Source: Sapria himalayana (Eukaryota > Streptophyta > Magnoliopsida > Malpighiales > Rafflesiaceae). Taken from it: a stretch of DNA of 64,000 nucleotides. Positions 14,101-26,310 of this stretch are shown in pieces. The position numbers were made by a program, and so were the translations under genes. The stretch is from assembly GCA_029783825.1 (NCBI GenBank), contig JAREIK010004330.1, positions 1 to 64,000 on the forward strand, written 5' to 3'. Under the pieces are notes generated by a model. That model did not search any database, was not told the origin of the DNA, and was given only the letters and a program-made list of their open reading frames with translations. Each line of letters starts with the position of its first letter. Positions within the stretch are counted from its first letter, which is position 1.

Positions 14101-16360
14101 CAAATGTAAATATAATATTTAGTTATAATAATCTTAATAATTAGAAGTCATTAAAATTCAATATAAATAATTACATTGCTAGATATTATAATAATGATCA
14201 AAAAAAAATTAATAAACTTTTATTACTAAGTTAGATATTAATTAAAATATATTTGCAAAATCTAAATTTATTCAAAATCAAAGTAAAAAATATTACTTAA
14301 TAATAATTTTTTTAATGTTTTGCTTTTTTTATAACTTTATATTTTTGTTATTATAAATAAATTATTTAAATTAATTTGTATTACTCATAATTTATTTTGT
14401 AATTTATAATTCTATAATAATAAACTAATAAATAATTTAAATAATTATTTAAAATTATAATGAATACAAATAAAATTGAAATTTATTATTTATTATTCAG
14501 GATATACCAGTTTAATGGTTTAAATATTTAGGTGTTTTTGGGTTTAGGAGTTTAGTGATTTAATTGTTTAGACCTTTAGTGATTTATAGTTATTGTGTAA
14601 AGATTTAAAAAACAAAAAATTTAATTTTTTGATTTTTATTAATTTTTGAAATTTGTAACCTTTGAAAATATAATAATTTTAAATTTTTTTAAATGTGAAT
14701 ATAATATTTAGTTATAATAATCTTAATAATTATATATAATATAAACTAAATATAAATAATTTTATTAATAGATATTATAATAATGATGAATAAATAAATT
14801 AATAAACTAGTATTAATAAGAATGCTTAAATTAAAATATAATTGTAGAATCTAATATGATTCAAAATCAATATAAGATATATTACAATATAATAATTTTT
14901 TATTTTAAAAATTTTGCCTCATTTTATAAGCATACATATTTTTTTGATGAAAAATAAATTATTTAAATTATATTTATATCACTTATAAGTTATTTTGTAA
15001 TTAATATTGTAATAAATTATTTAAATTATATTTAAGGTTTAGGAGTTTAAAGGTTTAAGTATTTATGAGCTTTTGTGTTTAAAAGTTTAGAGGTTTAAGT
15101 GTTTAGGCATTTAGTGGGTTATAAGTTTTATTTAAACAATGATATAACAAAAAATTTATTTTTATTATTTTTTTAATTTTTGAAGGTAACCTTTGAAAAT
15201 ATATTAATTTTTAAATTTTTTTCAAATGAAAATATAATATTTAGTTATAATAATCTTAATAATTATAAGTCTTTTAAATTCAATATAAATAATTACATTG
15301 CTAGTTATTATAATAATGATCAAAAAAAATTTAATAAACTATTATTAATAAGTTTGATATTAATTAAAATATATTTTCAAAATCTAAATTTATTCAAAAT
15401 CAAAGTAAATATATTACTTAATAATACTTTTTTTAATGTTTTGCTTTTTTTATAACTTTATATTTTTGTTATTATAAATAAATTATTTAAATTAATTTGT
15501 CTTACTCATAATTTATTTTGTAATTTATAATTCTATAATAATAAACTAATAAATAATTAAAATAATTATTTAAAATTATAAAGAATACAAATAAAATTGA
15601 GATTTATTATTTATTATTCAGGATATACCGGTTTAATGGTTTAAATATTTAGGTGTTTTTAAATTTAGGAGTTTAGTGATTTATGTGTTTAGACCTATAG
15701 TGATTTATAGTTATTATCTAAAGAATTTAAAAAACAAAAAATTTAATTTTTTGATTTTTATAAATTTTTGAAAGTTGTAACCTTTGAAAATATAATAATT
15801 TAAATTGTTTTAAATGTGAATATAATATTTAGTTATAAAAATCTTAATAATTATATATAATAAAAACTAAATATAAATAATTTTATTAATAGATATTATA
15901 ATAATGATCAATAAATAAATTAATAAACTAGTATTAATAAGAATGCTATAAATTAAAATATAATTGTAGAATGTAAAATGATTCAAAATCAAAATAAGAT
16001 ATATTACTAAATAATAATTTTTTATTTTAAAAATTTTGCCTCATTTATAAGCTTATATATTTTTTTGATGAAAAATATATTATTTAAATTATATCTATCT
16101 CACTAATACTTTATTTTGTAATTAATATTTCTATAAAATTAAAATTGATAAATAATTAAAATGAATATTTAGAATTATAATGAATACTAATAAAAAAGAG
16201 ATATATGATTTATTATTTAGGGTATACCTATTTAATGGTTTAACTTTTTTTTGGTTTTGGGGTTTAGGAGTTTATTGATTTATATGTTTGCACATTTAGG
16301 TGTTTATAGGTTTTATTTAATCAATGAAATAACAAAAAAATTTTTTTATGAATTTTCATG

Positions 16361-16388
16361 ATTCTCAAAGGTTATTACCTTTGAGAAT
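16361..16388. repeat. Palindrome variant with paired arm substitutions (I-type monomer)
   Basis: The arms are ATTCTCAAAGGT and ACCTTTGAGAAT around TATT. Compared with the common form (ATTTTCAAAGGT / ACCTTTGAAAAT), a T-to-C change on the left is matched by an A-to-G change at the symmetric position on the right, so the 12-bp arms remain exactly complementary. Only the centre is asymmetric. Confidence 0.88.
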
Positions 16389-19300
16389 ATAATAATTTTT
16401 TAATCTTTCTAAAATATGAATATAATACATAGTTATAATAATCTTAATACTTATATATGATATAAATTTAATATAAAAAATCTTATTAATTTATATTATT
16501 ATAATGATCGAAAAATAAATTATTAAACTATTATTAATAAGATAGATCTTAATTAAAATATATTTGCATAACCCAAAATAATTCAAAATCAAAGTAAATT
16601 ATATTACTATATAAAATTTTAAATTTATGAAATTTTGTTTATTTTACTACGCTTATTTTTTTTTCTTAAAAAATAATATATTTAAATTATATGTCTCACT
16701 CATTATTTATTTTGTAATTAATATTTCTATAAAATAAACTAAAAAATAATTAAAATGAATATTTACAATTATAATGAATACAAATAAAAATTAAATTTAT
16801 TATTTATTATTTAGTTCATATAGGTTTAATGGTTTAAGTATTTAGGGATTTTGGTGTTTAGGAGTCTAGATATTTAAATGATTAGCCATTTAGTGGTTTA
16901 TAATTTTTATTTATATAAAAAAAATAATTTTTTTTTTGATTTTATCTGATTTTCAATGGTTTTAACCTTTAAAAATAAAATAATTTTTAAAATTTTTTGA
17001 AATGTGAATACCATGTATAATAATATTAATTTTACTAATTATATTTCATATAAATTCAATATAAAAAATTTTAATGATAGATAGTATAATAATGATCAAA
17101 AATTAAATTAATATACTTTTATTAATAATATAAATATTAATTAAAATATATTTACATAACATAAAATAATTCAAAATCAAATCAAAAATAAATTACTAAA
17201 TAATAATATTTTATTTTCAAATATTTCCTTTTTTTTATAAGCTTATATTTTTTATTGATCAAAAATAAATTATTTAAATAATATTTGCCTCACTCGAAAT
17301 TTATTTTGTAATTAAATTTTTTTAAAAATTTAAACTATAAATAATTAAAATGAGTATTTTAAATTATAATAAATAGAAATTAAAATGAGATTTATTAATT
17401 ATTTTTTAGTGTATACCGATTTAAAAAATTATCTATATAGGGATATCTGGATTTTGTAGTTTAGTCATTTAAGTGTTTAGGCATTTAGTGGTGTATAGGT
17501 TTCATTTAAACAATAAAATAATTAAAAAAATATTTTTTTTTTATTTTTTCACTTTTTCAAAGATTTAAAAAATATTTTTTTTATCATTATATTTATATAT
17601 CTTATAAATTCAATATAAACATTCTTATTGATTAATATTCTAATAATGATCAAAAATAATTAATAATATTATTAATAAGATAGATATCATTTAAAATATA
17701 ATTACAAATATTGAAATGATTCATAAGAAAACAAATATATTACTATATAATAATTTTTTGTTTATAAATTTTTTTTATTTTAAAAAGTTTATTTATAATA
17801 TTTTGATGAAAAATAATTTATATAAATTATATTTGTTTAACTCATAATTTATTTTGTAATTAATAATTATATAAAAATATACAAATAAATAATTAAAATG
17901 AATATTTAAAATTATAATGAAAAAAACTGAATTTTTTTATTTATTATTTAGGGTATACCAATTTATTTAAATTAGATCTATTTAACTAATAATTTATTAA
18001 GTAATTAATATATCTATAAAATAAACTGATAAATAATTAAAATAAAAATTTAAAATTATACTGAATAAAAATTAATATGAGATTTATTATTTATTATTAA
18101 TGTATACCAGTTTAATGGTTTAAGTATTTAGAGGTTTTGTCGTATAGAAGTTTAGCGATTTATGTTTTTAGGCATTTAGTGGTTTATACTTTTTATTTAA
18201 ACAATAAAATAAAAAAAAATTTAATTTTTTTCTCATTTTCATAGGTCATAATCATTGAAATTATAATAATATTTAAAATTTTTTGAAATGTGAATATAAT
18301 ATTTAGTTATAATAATATTAATTATATATCATATAAATTCAATATAAACAATTTTTTGATAGATATTATAATAATGATTAAAAATTAAATTAATAAACTA
18401 TTAATAATAATATAGATATTAATTAAAAAAATATTTACAAAACCCAAATTGATTCAAAATTAAAGTAAAATATCTTACATAATAATAATTTTTAATTTTT
18501 AAATTTTTACTTATTATATAAGCATAAATACTTTTATTGATTAAAAAAAATTATTTAAATTATATTTCTAGCACTGATAATTTATTTGTAATAAATATTT
18601 TAGAGAAATAAACTAATAAATAAGTAAAATAAATATTTAAAATTAAATAAATAAGAATATAAATTTGATTTATTAATTATTAAGTAGTATATAGCGTTTA
18701 ATGTTTTATATTTTTAGGCATTATTGGGTTTAGGAGTTTAGTGATTTAACTGTGTATGAATTTAGTGGTTATAGGTTTTATTTAAAAAATAAATAAACAA
18801 AAAATTAATTTTATTATTTTTGATATTTTCAAATGTTATAAACTTTGAAGATATAATAATTTCTAAATTTTTTCAAATGTGAATTCAATATTTAGTAATA
18901 ATAATCATTACATTTATATATCATATAATTTCAATATAAACGATTTTATTGATAAATATTCTAATAATGATCAAAAAATAAATGAATAATCTATTATTAA
19001 TAAGATAGATATCAATTAAAATATAATTATAAAACCTAAAATGATTCAGAAGGAAAGCAAAATATATTACTATATAATAAATTTTTGTTTTGAAATTCTT
19101 TCTTCTTTTTAAAAGTTTATCTATATTTTTTGATGAAAAATAATTTATATAAATTATATTTGTCTAACTCATAATTTATATTGTAATTAATTTTTAATAA
19201 AAATAAAAAAATAAATAATTTAAATGAATGTTTTAAATGATAATTAAAAAAATAATATTGAGATTTATTATTTATTATTTACGGTATACCAATTTAAAAA

Positions 19301-22300
19301 GATTATCTATTTAGGGTTTTCGAGATTTCGATGTTATTGACTTAAGTGCTTAGGCATTTAGTAGTTTATAGAATTTATTTAAACAATGAAATAACAAAAA
19401 AATTATATTTATTTTATTTCTATTTTTTGAAGGTTATAACCTTTTAAAATATAAAAATTTTTAAATTTTTTTCAAATGTAAATATAATATTTAGTTATAA
19501 TAATCTGAATAAATATAAGTCATTTAAATTCAATATAAATAATCACATTGCTAGCCATTATAATAATGATCTAAAAGTAAATTAATAAACTTTATTAATA
19601 AGATAGATATTATTTAAAATATATTTGCAAAATCTAAATTTATTCAAAATCAAAGTATATATTACTAAATAATAATTTTTTTTAATATTTTTCTTTTTGT
19701 ATAAGTTTATATTTTAGTTATTAAAAATAAATTAAATAAATTAGAATTGTCTTCCTCATAATTTATTTTGTAATTTATAATTCTATAAAAATAAACTAAT
19801 AAATAATTAAAATAAATATTTAAAATTATAATGAATACAAATAAAATTGAGATTTATTATTTATTATTAGGGAAATACAGGTTTAATGGTTTAAGTATTT
19901 ATATATTTTGGGGTTTAGTCATTTAAGTGTTTATGCCTTAAGTGATTTTATCTAATTTTTGAAGGTTTTAACCTTTCGAAATATAATTTTTAAATTTTTT
20001 TCAAATATAAATATATTATTTATTTATAATAATCTTCATAAATATAAGTCATTTAAATTCAATATAAATAATTACATTCCTAGATATTATAATAATGATC
20101 AAAAAATATATTAATAAACTATTATTAATAAAATAGATATTATTTAAAAAGTATTTGCAAAATCTAAATTTATTCAAATCAAAGTATAATATATTACTAA
20201 ATAATAATTTTTTTGAATGTTTTGCTTTTTTTATAAGTTTATATTTTTGTTATTAAAAATTAATTATTTAAATTATATTTGTCTTACTCAAAATTTATTT
20301 TGTAATTTATAATTCTATAATAATAAACTAATAAATAATTAAAATAAATATTTAAAATTATAATGAATACAAATAAAATTGAGATTTATTATTTATTATT
20401 TAGGATATACCGGTTTAATGGTTTAAGTATTTAGGTGTTGTGTGGTTTAGGAGTTTTGTGATTTAATTGTTTAGACCTTTACTGATTTATAATTTTTATT
20501 TAAAGAATGAAAAAATAAAAAATTTAATTTTTTGATTTTTTTTTGATTTTTAAGGTTATAACCTTTTAAAATATAATAATTTTAAATTTTTTTTAAATGT
20601 GAATATAATATTTAGTTATGATAATCTTAATAATTATATATAATGTAAACTCAATATAAATAATTTTATTGATAGATATTATAATAATGATCAATAAATA
20701 AATTGATAAACTAGTATTTATAATAATGATATAAATTAAAATTTAATTGTTGAATATAAAATTATTCAAAATCAAAAGAAGATATTTTACAAAATAATAA
20801 TTATTTATTTTTAAAAATTTTACTTTTTTTATAACCATTTTTTTAATGAAAAATAAATTATTTAAACTATATATGTCCCACTAATAATTTATTTTGTAAT
20901 TAATATTTCTATAAAAATAAACTGATAAATAATTAAAATGAATATTTAAAATTATAATGAATACTAATAAAAATTAGTTTTATGATTTATTATTTGGACT
21001 ATACTAATTTAATGTTTTTAGTATTTATGGGCTTCGGGGTTTAGGAGTTTAGTCATTTTAGAATTTAGTCATTTAGTGGTTTATAGGTTTTTTATAAAAA
21101 ATAAAATAAAAAAAATTATTTTTGTTATTTTTTCTCATTTTTGAATGTTATAACCTTTGAAAATATAAAAATTTATTATTTTTTTTGAAAAGTGAATATA
21201 ATATGATGTTATAATAATCATAATAATTATATATCATATAAATGTAATATAAACTATATTATTGATATATATTATAATAATGATCATATAAAGTAATAAA
21301 CAATTATTAATAAGATAAATATTGTTTAAAATATATTTTCAAAACCTAAAATGACTCAAAATCAAAGTGAAATATTTTACTAAATATTAATTTTAAATTT
21401 TTAAATTTTTGTATCCATTTATAAGCCTATATATTTTTTGATGAAAAATAGATTATTTAAATTATATTTGTCTCACTAATAATTTATTTTTTAATCTATA
21501 TTTCTATAAAATTAAACTAATAAATTATTAAAATGTATATTTAAAATTATAATGAATTCTAATAAAAATGAGATTTATTATTTATTATTTAGGGTATAAC
21601 TAATTAATTGTTTAAGTTTTTTGTGGTTTTGGGGTTAAGGAGTTTATTGATTTCTATGTTGATACATTTTCATGTTTATAGGTTTTATTTAATCAATGAA
21701 ATAACAAACATTTATTTTTATGAATTTTCATGATTTTCAAAGGTTATAAACTTTAAAAATATAATAATTTTTTAATAGTTCTAAAATATGAATACAATGC
21801 TTAGTTCTAATAATCTTAATAATTATATTTGTTATAGATTCAATATAAAAAATGTATTAATATATATTATAATAATGATCAATAAATAAATTAATAAACT
21901 ATTATTAATAAGATAGATATTGATCTAAATATATTTGCACTACCCAAAATAATTCAAAATCAAAGTAAATTATATTACTAAATAAAATTTTAAATTTTTG
22001 AAATTTGTTTATTTTTATAAGCTTAATTTTTTTCATAAAAAATAATTTATTTAAATTATATCTGTCTTACTCATTATTTATTTTGTAATTAATATTTCTA
22101 TAAAAATAAACTAAAAAATAATTAAAATGAATATTTAAAATTATACTGAATACAAAAACAATGAGATTTATTATTTAGGTTATTTAGGTTTAATGGTTTA
22201 AGTATTTAGGGCGTTTTGGGGTTTAGGAGTCTATAGATTTAATTGCTTAGGCCTTTAGTGATTTATAGTTTTTTTTTAAGAATGAAAAAAAAAGAATTTA

Positions 22301-22866
22301 ATTCTTTGATTTTTATTTAATTTTTGAAGGTTGTTACATTTCAAAATATAATAATTTTAATTTTTTTTCAAATGTAAATATAATATTTAGTTACAATAAT
22401 TTTATAATTATATGACATTTTAATTGAATATAAGTTATTTTATTGTTCGATATTATAAAAATAATCAAATAATAAATTTATAAACTATTATTAATAAGAT
22501 TGATCGAATTAATATAATTCCAAAACTGATTATAATGATTCAAAATCAAAGTAAAATATATTACTAAATAATAATTTTTTGTTTTTGAATTTTTACGTCT
22601 TTATATAAGCTTATTTTTTTTGATTAAAAATAAATTATTAAAATTATATTTGTCTCACTCATTATTTATTTTGTGATTGATATTTCAATAAAAAATAAAC
22701 TAATAAATAATTAAAATGAATATTTAAAATTATAATGAATACAAATTAAAATGAGATTTATGATTTATTATATATGGTATACAAGTTCAATAGTTTGATT
22801 ATTTAGTGGTTTATAGGTTTTATTTATATAATAAAAATTTAAAATTCTATTTTTGATTTTTTCTGA

Positions 22867-22892
22867 TTTTCAAAGGTTATAACCTTTGAAAA
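22867..22892. repeat. 26-bp perfect palindrome, G-type monomer
   Basis: An exact copy of TTTTCAAAGGTTA joined to its reverse complement. It shows that the palindrome is conserved in G-type monomers as well as C and H types. Confidence 0.9.
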
Positions 22893-23451
22893 TAAAATAA
22901 TTTATAAAATTTTTTGAAATGTGAATACCATGTATAATTATATTAATCTTACTAATTATATATCATATAAATTCAATATAAATAATTTTAATGATAGATA
23001 TTATAATAATGATCAAAAATTAAATTAATAAACTATTATTAATAATATAAATATTAATTAAAATATATTTACATAACACAAAATGATTCAAAATAAATCA
23101 AAATATATTACTAAATAATATATTTAATTTTTATAATTTTCCTTCTTTTTATAAGCTTATATTTTTTAAAAAAAATAAATTATTTAAAAAATATTTGTCT
23201 CACTCGAAATTTATTTTGTAATTAATTTTTCTAAAAAATTAAACAATAAATAATTAAAATTAATAATTAAAATTATAATAAATAGAAATAAAAATGAGAT
23301 TTATTATTTATTAAGTAGTATATAGCCGTTAAAAGGTTTATGTATTTAGGGTTTCTGGATTTATGAGCTTACTGATTTAAGTAAGAAAGCATTTAATGAT
23401 CTATAGGTTTAAAAAATTAAATAACAAAAAATTTATTTTTTTTATTTTTTC

Positions 23452-23483
23452 ATATTTTCAAAGGTTATAACCTTTGAAAATAT
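23452..23483. repeat. 32-bp perfect palindrome, H-type monomer
   Basis: The 26-bp core is extended by ATA on the left and TAT on the right. It is perfect over 32 bp and broken outside by C against A. Confidence 0.9.
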
Positions 23484-23924
23484 AATAATTTTAAATTTTT
23501 TTCAAAAGTGAATACAATAATTAGTTATAATAATCATTATATTTATATATCATATAAATTCAATATAAACATTTTTATTGATAAATATTCTAATAATGAT
23601 GAAAAAATAACTTAATAATCTATTATTAATAAGATAGATATCAATTAAAATATATTTACAAAACCTAAAATGATTCAGAACCAAATCAAAATATATTACT
23701 CTATAATAATTTTTTGTTTTGAAATTTATTTTTTCTTTTAAAATGTTTATCTATATTATTTTGATGAAAAATAATTTATATAAATTATATTTGTGTAACT
23801 CATAAGTTATTTTGTAATTAATATTTATATAAAAATAAACAAATAAATAATAAATTAAAATAAAATGAAAAAAATGAGATTTATTTTTTATTATTTAGGA
23901 TATACTGGTTTAATTTAAATTTGA

Positions 23925-24205
23925 TCTATCTCACTAATAATTTATTTTGTAATTAATAATTCTATAAAATAAACTGATAAATAATTAAAATAAAAATTAA
24001 ATATAGTGAATAATTAAAATAATTTATTTTGTTCCCCTCTCAACTCTGAGATGATTGCTAAAGCTCTAACCAAAATAATAGGAGCTTGTACTTTATCTCT
24101 ATATGTCTCATCATATTTGATGTTGAATCACTGGGCTATCAAAAGTAATTTGGCTCATGTTCACTTACAGACTAAACCAAAGTTGTACCCTATGTGTTGA
24201 AATAG
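23925..24205. repeat. Satellite-to-island junction, copy 1
   Basis: X-type satellite passes into non-satellite sequence at about 24005-24030 ('gaataattaaaataattta'). The same X-type flank, the same junction and about 170 bp of the same non-satellite sequence occur at 50933-51195 with a few substitutions and small indels. The junction therefore formed once and was then copied. Sequence right of 24205 is not shared with the second copy. Confidence 0.85.
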
Positions 24206-24659
24206 CTAGTTGTTGAGGATGCTATTCATATTGATTAATGTAATTTCTTCTAAAAAATCTCTCATGCACACACTCAAAGCATTTTTTTTAAAACATAGTT
24301 CACCTATAAAAAATAACCACCTTGTAGCCTATTAGAACAAACTAGCCCCAGGGTGGTTTGAGCAGGGCAAGAAGTATGCGCTCTCTTTCAATCCAAGAAT
24401 CAAAAAATTATTTTATTGGCATGTATAAGCATTTTTTTATATCCTCATGGATATGAAAAGTATGATTTCTTTCTTTTTATATTAATGAGTTATGTATACA
24501 AGCTCACAATACCCAAAAAGGTGTAAATGAATCATATTCAAATGTATAAAAGGTTTAATCATTGCTCAAAATATTAGTCTTGCATATTGACAATGAGGTC
24601 ACAAATCAAAGTAAAAAGCCATAGAGATATTTCCAATCCCAAAAATTTTAGCTATAGAA

Positions 24660-25040
24660 AGTTATAAAGGGTAGTACTCGAGCTTTAACTATTTCTAGGG
24701 TCATGACTTTTCTCTTGAGGAATGTCCAAGTTACAATCATTCCTAGTGCAATGACTTTGCAATTAAAGATAAAATGCACAAGCTATGGTCATATCCAAGA
24801 CCGTGTCCCAGTATTATAGTGATTAAATAGTATTCATGATCATTCTTAGTGCCATAACAATATCTTCAACAGAGACACAAGTTATGGGCATATTCTCTCG
24901 ATAGGATTTTGTGTTCTAGAGACCAAAATATACAATCATGACCATTACTATTGCTACAATAATCTAAAGCAATATAGATACTGAATCCACAACTCATGCT
25001 TGAGTAATGAATTTGTGTTACATATACAAAAAGATGAATC
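24660..25040 (-). repeat. Decayed repeat of roughly 55-62 bp, minus orientation
   Basis: Read on the minus strand, the segment repeats a theme of 'gtcatagct..tgcat' followed by 'aatgattgtaact'. It aligns with the plus strand of 45085-45480: for example the reverse complement around 24740-24800 matches 'tagctcatgcatttcatct' and the bases after it at about 45209-45255. The units are badly diverged and the exact boundaries are uncertain. Confidence 0.55.
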
Positions 25041-25117
25041 TATGACATTCCAAAAGTTGTGAATTAAATTTAAATTTAACACTCGGTCATTTTATTATAA
25101 AAGTGAAAAACATGAGA

Positions 25118-25193
25118 TTTAGGATTTAGGGTTTATGGATTAGGGTTATAGTTTATGGTTTAAGGTTTAGGATTTAAAGTTTAGGGTTTATGG
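25118..25193 (+). repeat. Interstitial telomere-like tract, degenerate TTTAGGG heptamers
   Basis: Eleven consecutive units, ten of them exactly 7 bp and one of 6 bp. Exact TTTAGGG occurs twice; other units are single- or double-base variants such as TTTATGG, TTTAGGA, TTTAAGG and ATTAGGG. This matches the common plant telomere repeat and contrasts with the 8-bp period of the octamer blocks in the satellite. The right end abuts a T-run that looks like the poly(A) tail of a minus-strand retrocopy. Confidence 0.85.
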
Positions 25194-25912
25194 TTTTTTT
25201 TATTTTTTTTTTGTAAATACACACTTTATTATCATTTAGGCACACAACTACAAGAGACTAAAAAGCCAACTATTTAGGCCATCCCACCAATCCTATGCAC
25301 CTTAATGATTCTATGCATAAATACATAAAAAGACATAATGCCTAATAATTACAACCTTACGAATACAACTAAAATCACCTGGCATTCCCGGACTTCGGAG
25401 TGGCATTGAGTCATTATGCGCAATGCGTCTTTTCCATTCGGATTTGTCCATGCCTTTTGGAGGAACATGAATGATGCACCATATTAAAACTATGCAAATA
25501 TAAGATGTGCATGTGTGAGACATGCAGCATCAAGCATTTGCCTATGTCATTGCTATGCAATGGAATACATATAAAATTGAATACCCATAAATCCACAAGT
25601 TCATATCTACGACACTTTGTCAATTCATTCTCACCTCTAAATTCCACATTCTTTTGCTCCAATGATCTTCAAAAGAGTATCTCTTGGGTTAGAATGCTTC
25701 CTCCTCGAGCTCCAAGAAGTGGTTGTATGTTGCACCGACAAAATATCAAAAAATATGCATGTATCGGTGTGCATGTTGATGAGGTCCATCTCATAGTGTA
25801 ATTATCTACATGTACAAACAAAGCTAGAATACAAGTAAAATTACAAAATGCTATAAAGATGGGTCTCCTGCTCCCGGGAGTGTAGGATCGCCTAATGTGT
25901 ATTTACAAAATG
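25194..25912 (-). other. Possible retrocopy or retroposon 3' end with A-tail
   Basis: On the minus strand an A-rich tail (25194-25212) is preceded about 15 bases upstream by an AATAAA signal (within 25225-25235). This is the arrangement expected of a reverse-transcribed polyadenylated RNA or a LINE end. Short open frames (25414-25662 and 25311-25523 on minus, 25505-25801 on plus) show no motif I recognise. The upstream limit is uncertain; I place it near a 15-bp inverted repeat (25209-25223 with 25896-25910). Alternatives are a small TIR element or simply an old gene 3' region. Confidence 0.4.
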
Positions 25913-25988
25913 CATTAGTGGGCCCCACTTAGAGATACTAATGGGTCCAGTTGCCCTCATTGCATGCTACATAGAGAACAAACAATAT

Positions 25989-26011
25989 TGTGTGTGTGTG
26001 TGTGTGTGTGT
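25989..26011. repeat. (TG)n microsatellite
   Basis: An uninterrupted TG dinucleotide run of about 11 units within island 1. Confidence 0.95.
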
Positions 26012-26310
26012 CATTATCTGTCTCTACTAAGTACATGGGCATACAAAGTTGGCGGCCCTATCCGTCTCTGCCAGATATGGCTAGTAGGACCACTCCTAGC
26101 AACTCTTGGGTTTACTCCCGACCACTTTGCTCTGTCTCGTTAGTTGTCTGAATGTTATCATCCCGGCTTGCTAGTGGAGACCTCCACAACCTTGGGCCCA
26201 TAAATTCTGGTTGCTTCTTGGACTTGCTGGCCCCTCTAAATGCTACACCAAAATGGACAAAATATGTGCACGTGTGTACTGTGGTCCATTGATATGTGTG
26301 TGTGGTGCAA

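Larger units (their letters stand above)
8774..24027 (+). repeat. A+T-rich satellite array, block 1b
   Basis: The array continues in the same orientation. Header subtypes in order: G 8775, H 9355, A 9975, D' 10575, E 11115, F 11675, B 12255, C 12845, a B/D-like unit 13385, E 13915, F 14500, E 15035, F 15615, I 16215, a mixed unit 16805, A 17405, X/B 17955, C 18675, D 19275 fused to an F-like body, F 19865, F 20400, J 20990, I 21590, F-like 22170, G 22780, H 23315 and X 23900. The run D'-E-F-B-C at 10.57-13.3 kb repeats the run at 3.62-6.1 kb, with an offset near 6.95 kb. A-X/B-C-D at 17.4 kb repeats the run at 0.53 kb, with an offset near 16.86 kb. An (AT)n stretch lies at about 9862-9906. 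No gene is present. Confidence 0.92.
24028..26310. other. Non-satellite island 1
   Basis: About 2.3 kb of mixed-composition sequence between satellite blocks. In order it holds a 180-bp segment repeated at 51.0 kb, unrecognised sequence to about 24650, a decayed short repeat shared in opposite orientation with the 45 kb region, a TTTAGGG-like tract, an apparent retrocopy 3' end on the minus strand, a (TG)n run, and an unrecognised G+C-richer segment (26040-26300). No open frame over 100 codons is present and I recognise no gene. Satellite resumes at about 26310 inside the octamer block of a monomer. Confidence 0.8.

Noticed and set aside
366..24027. Regularly spaced repeats as a possible CRISPR array
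   Set aside because: The period is about 600 bp, the repeats are whole monomers with no unique spacers, and the setting is a plant genome.
25311..25801. Three overlapping frames of 70-98 codons in island 1
   Set aside because: They are on both strands, without domains or clear codon bias. I keep the region as a possible retrocopy but cannot call a protein.
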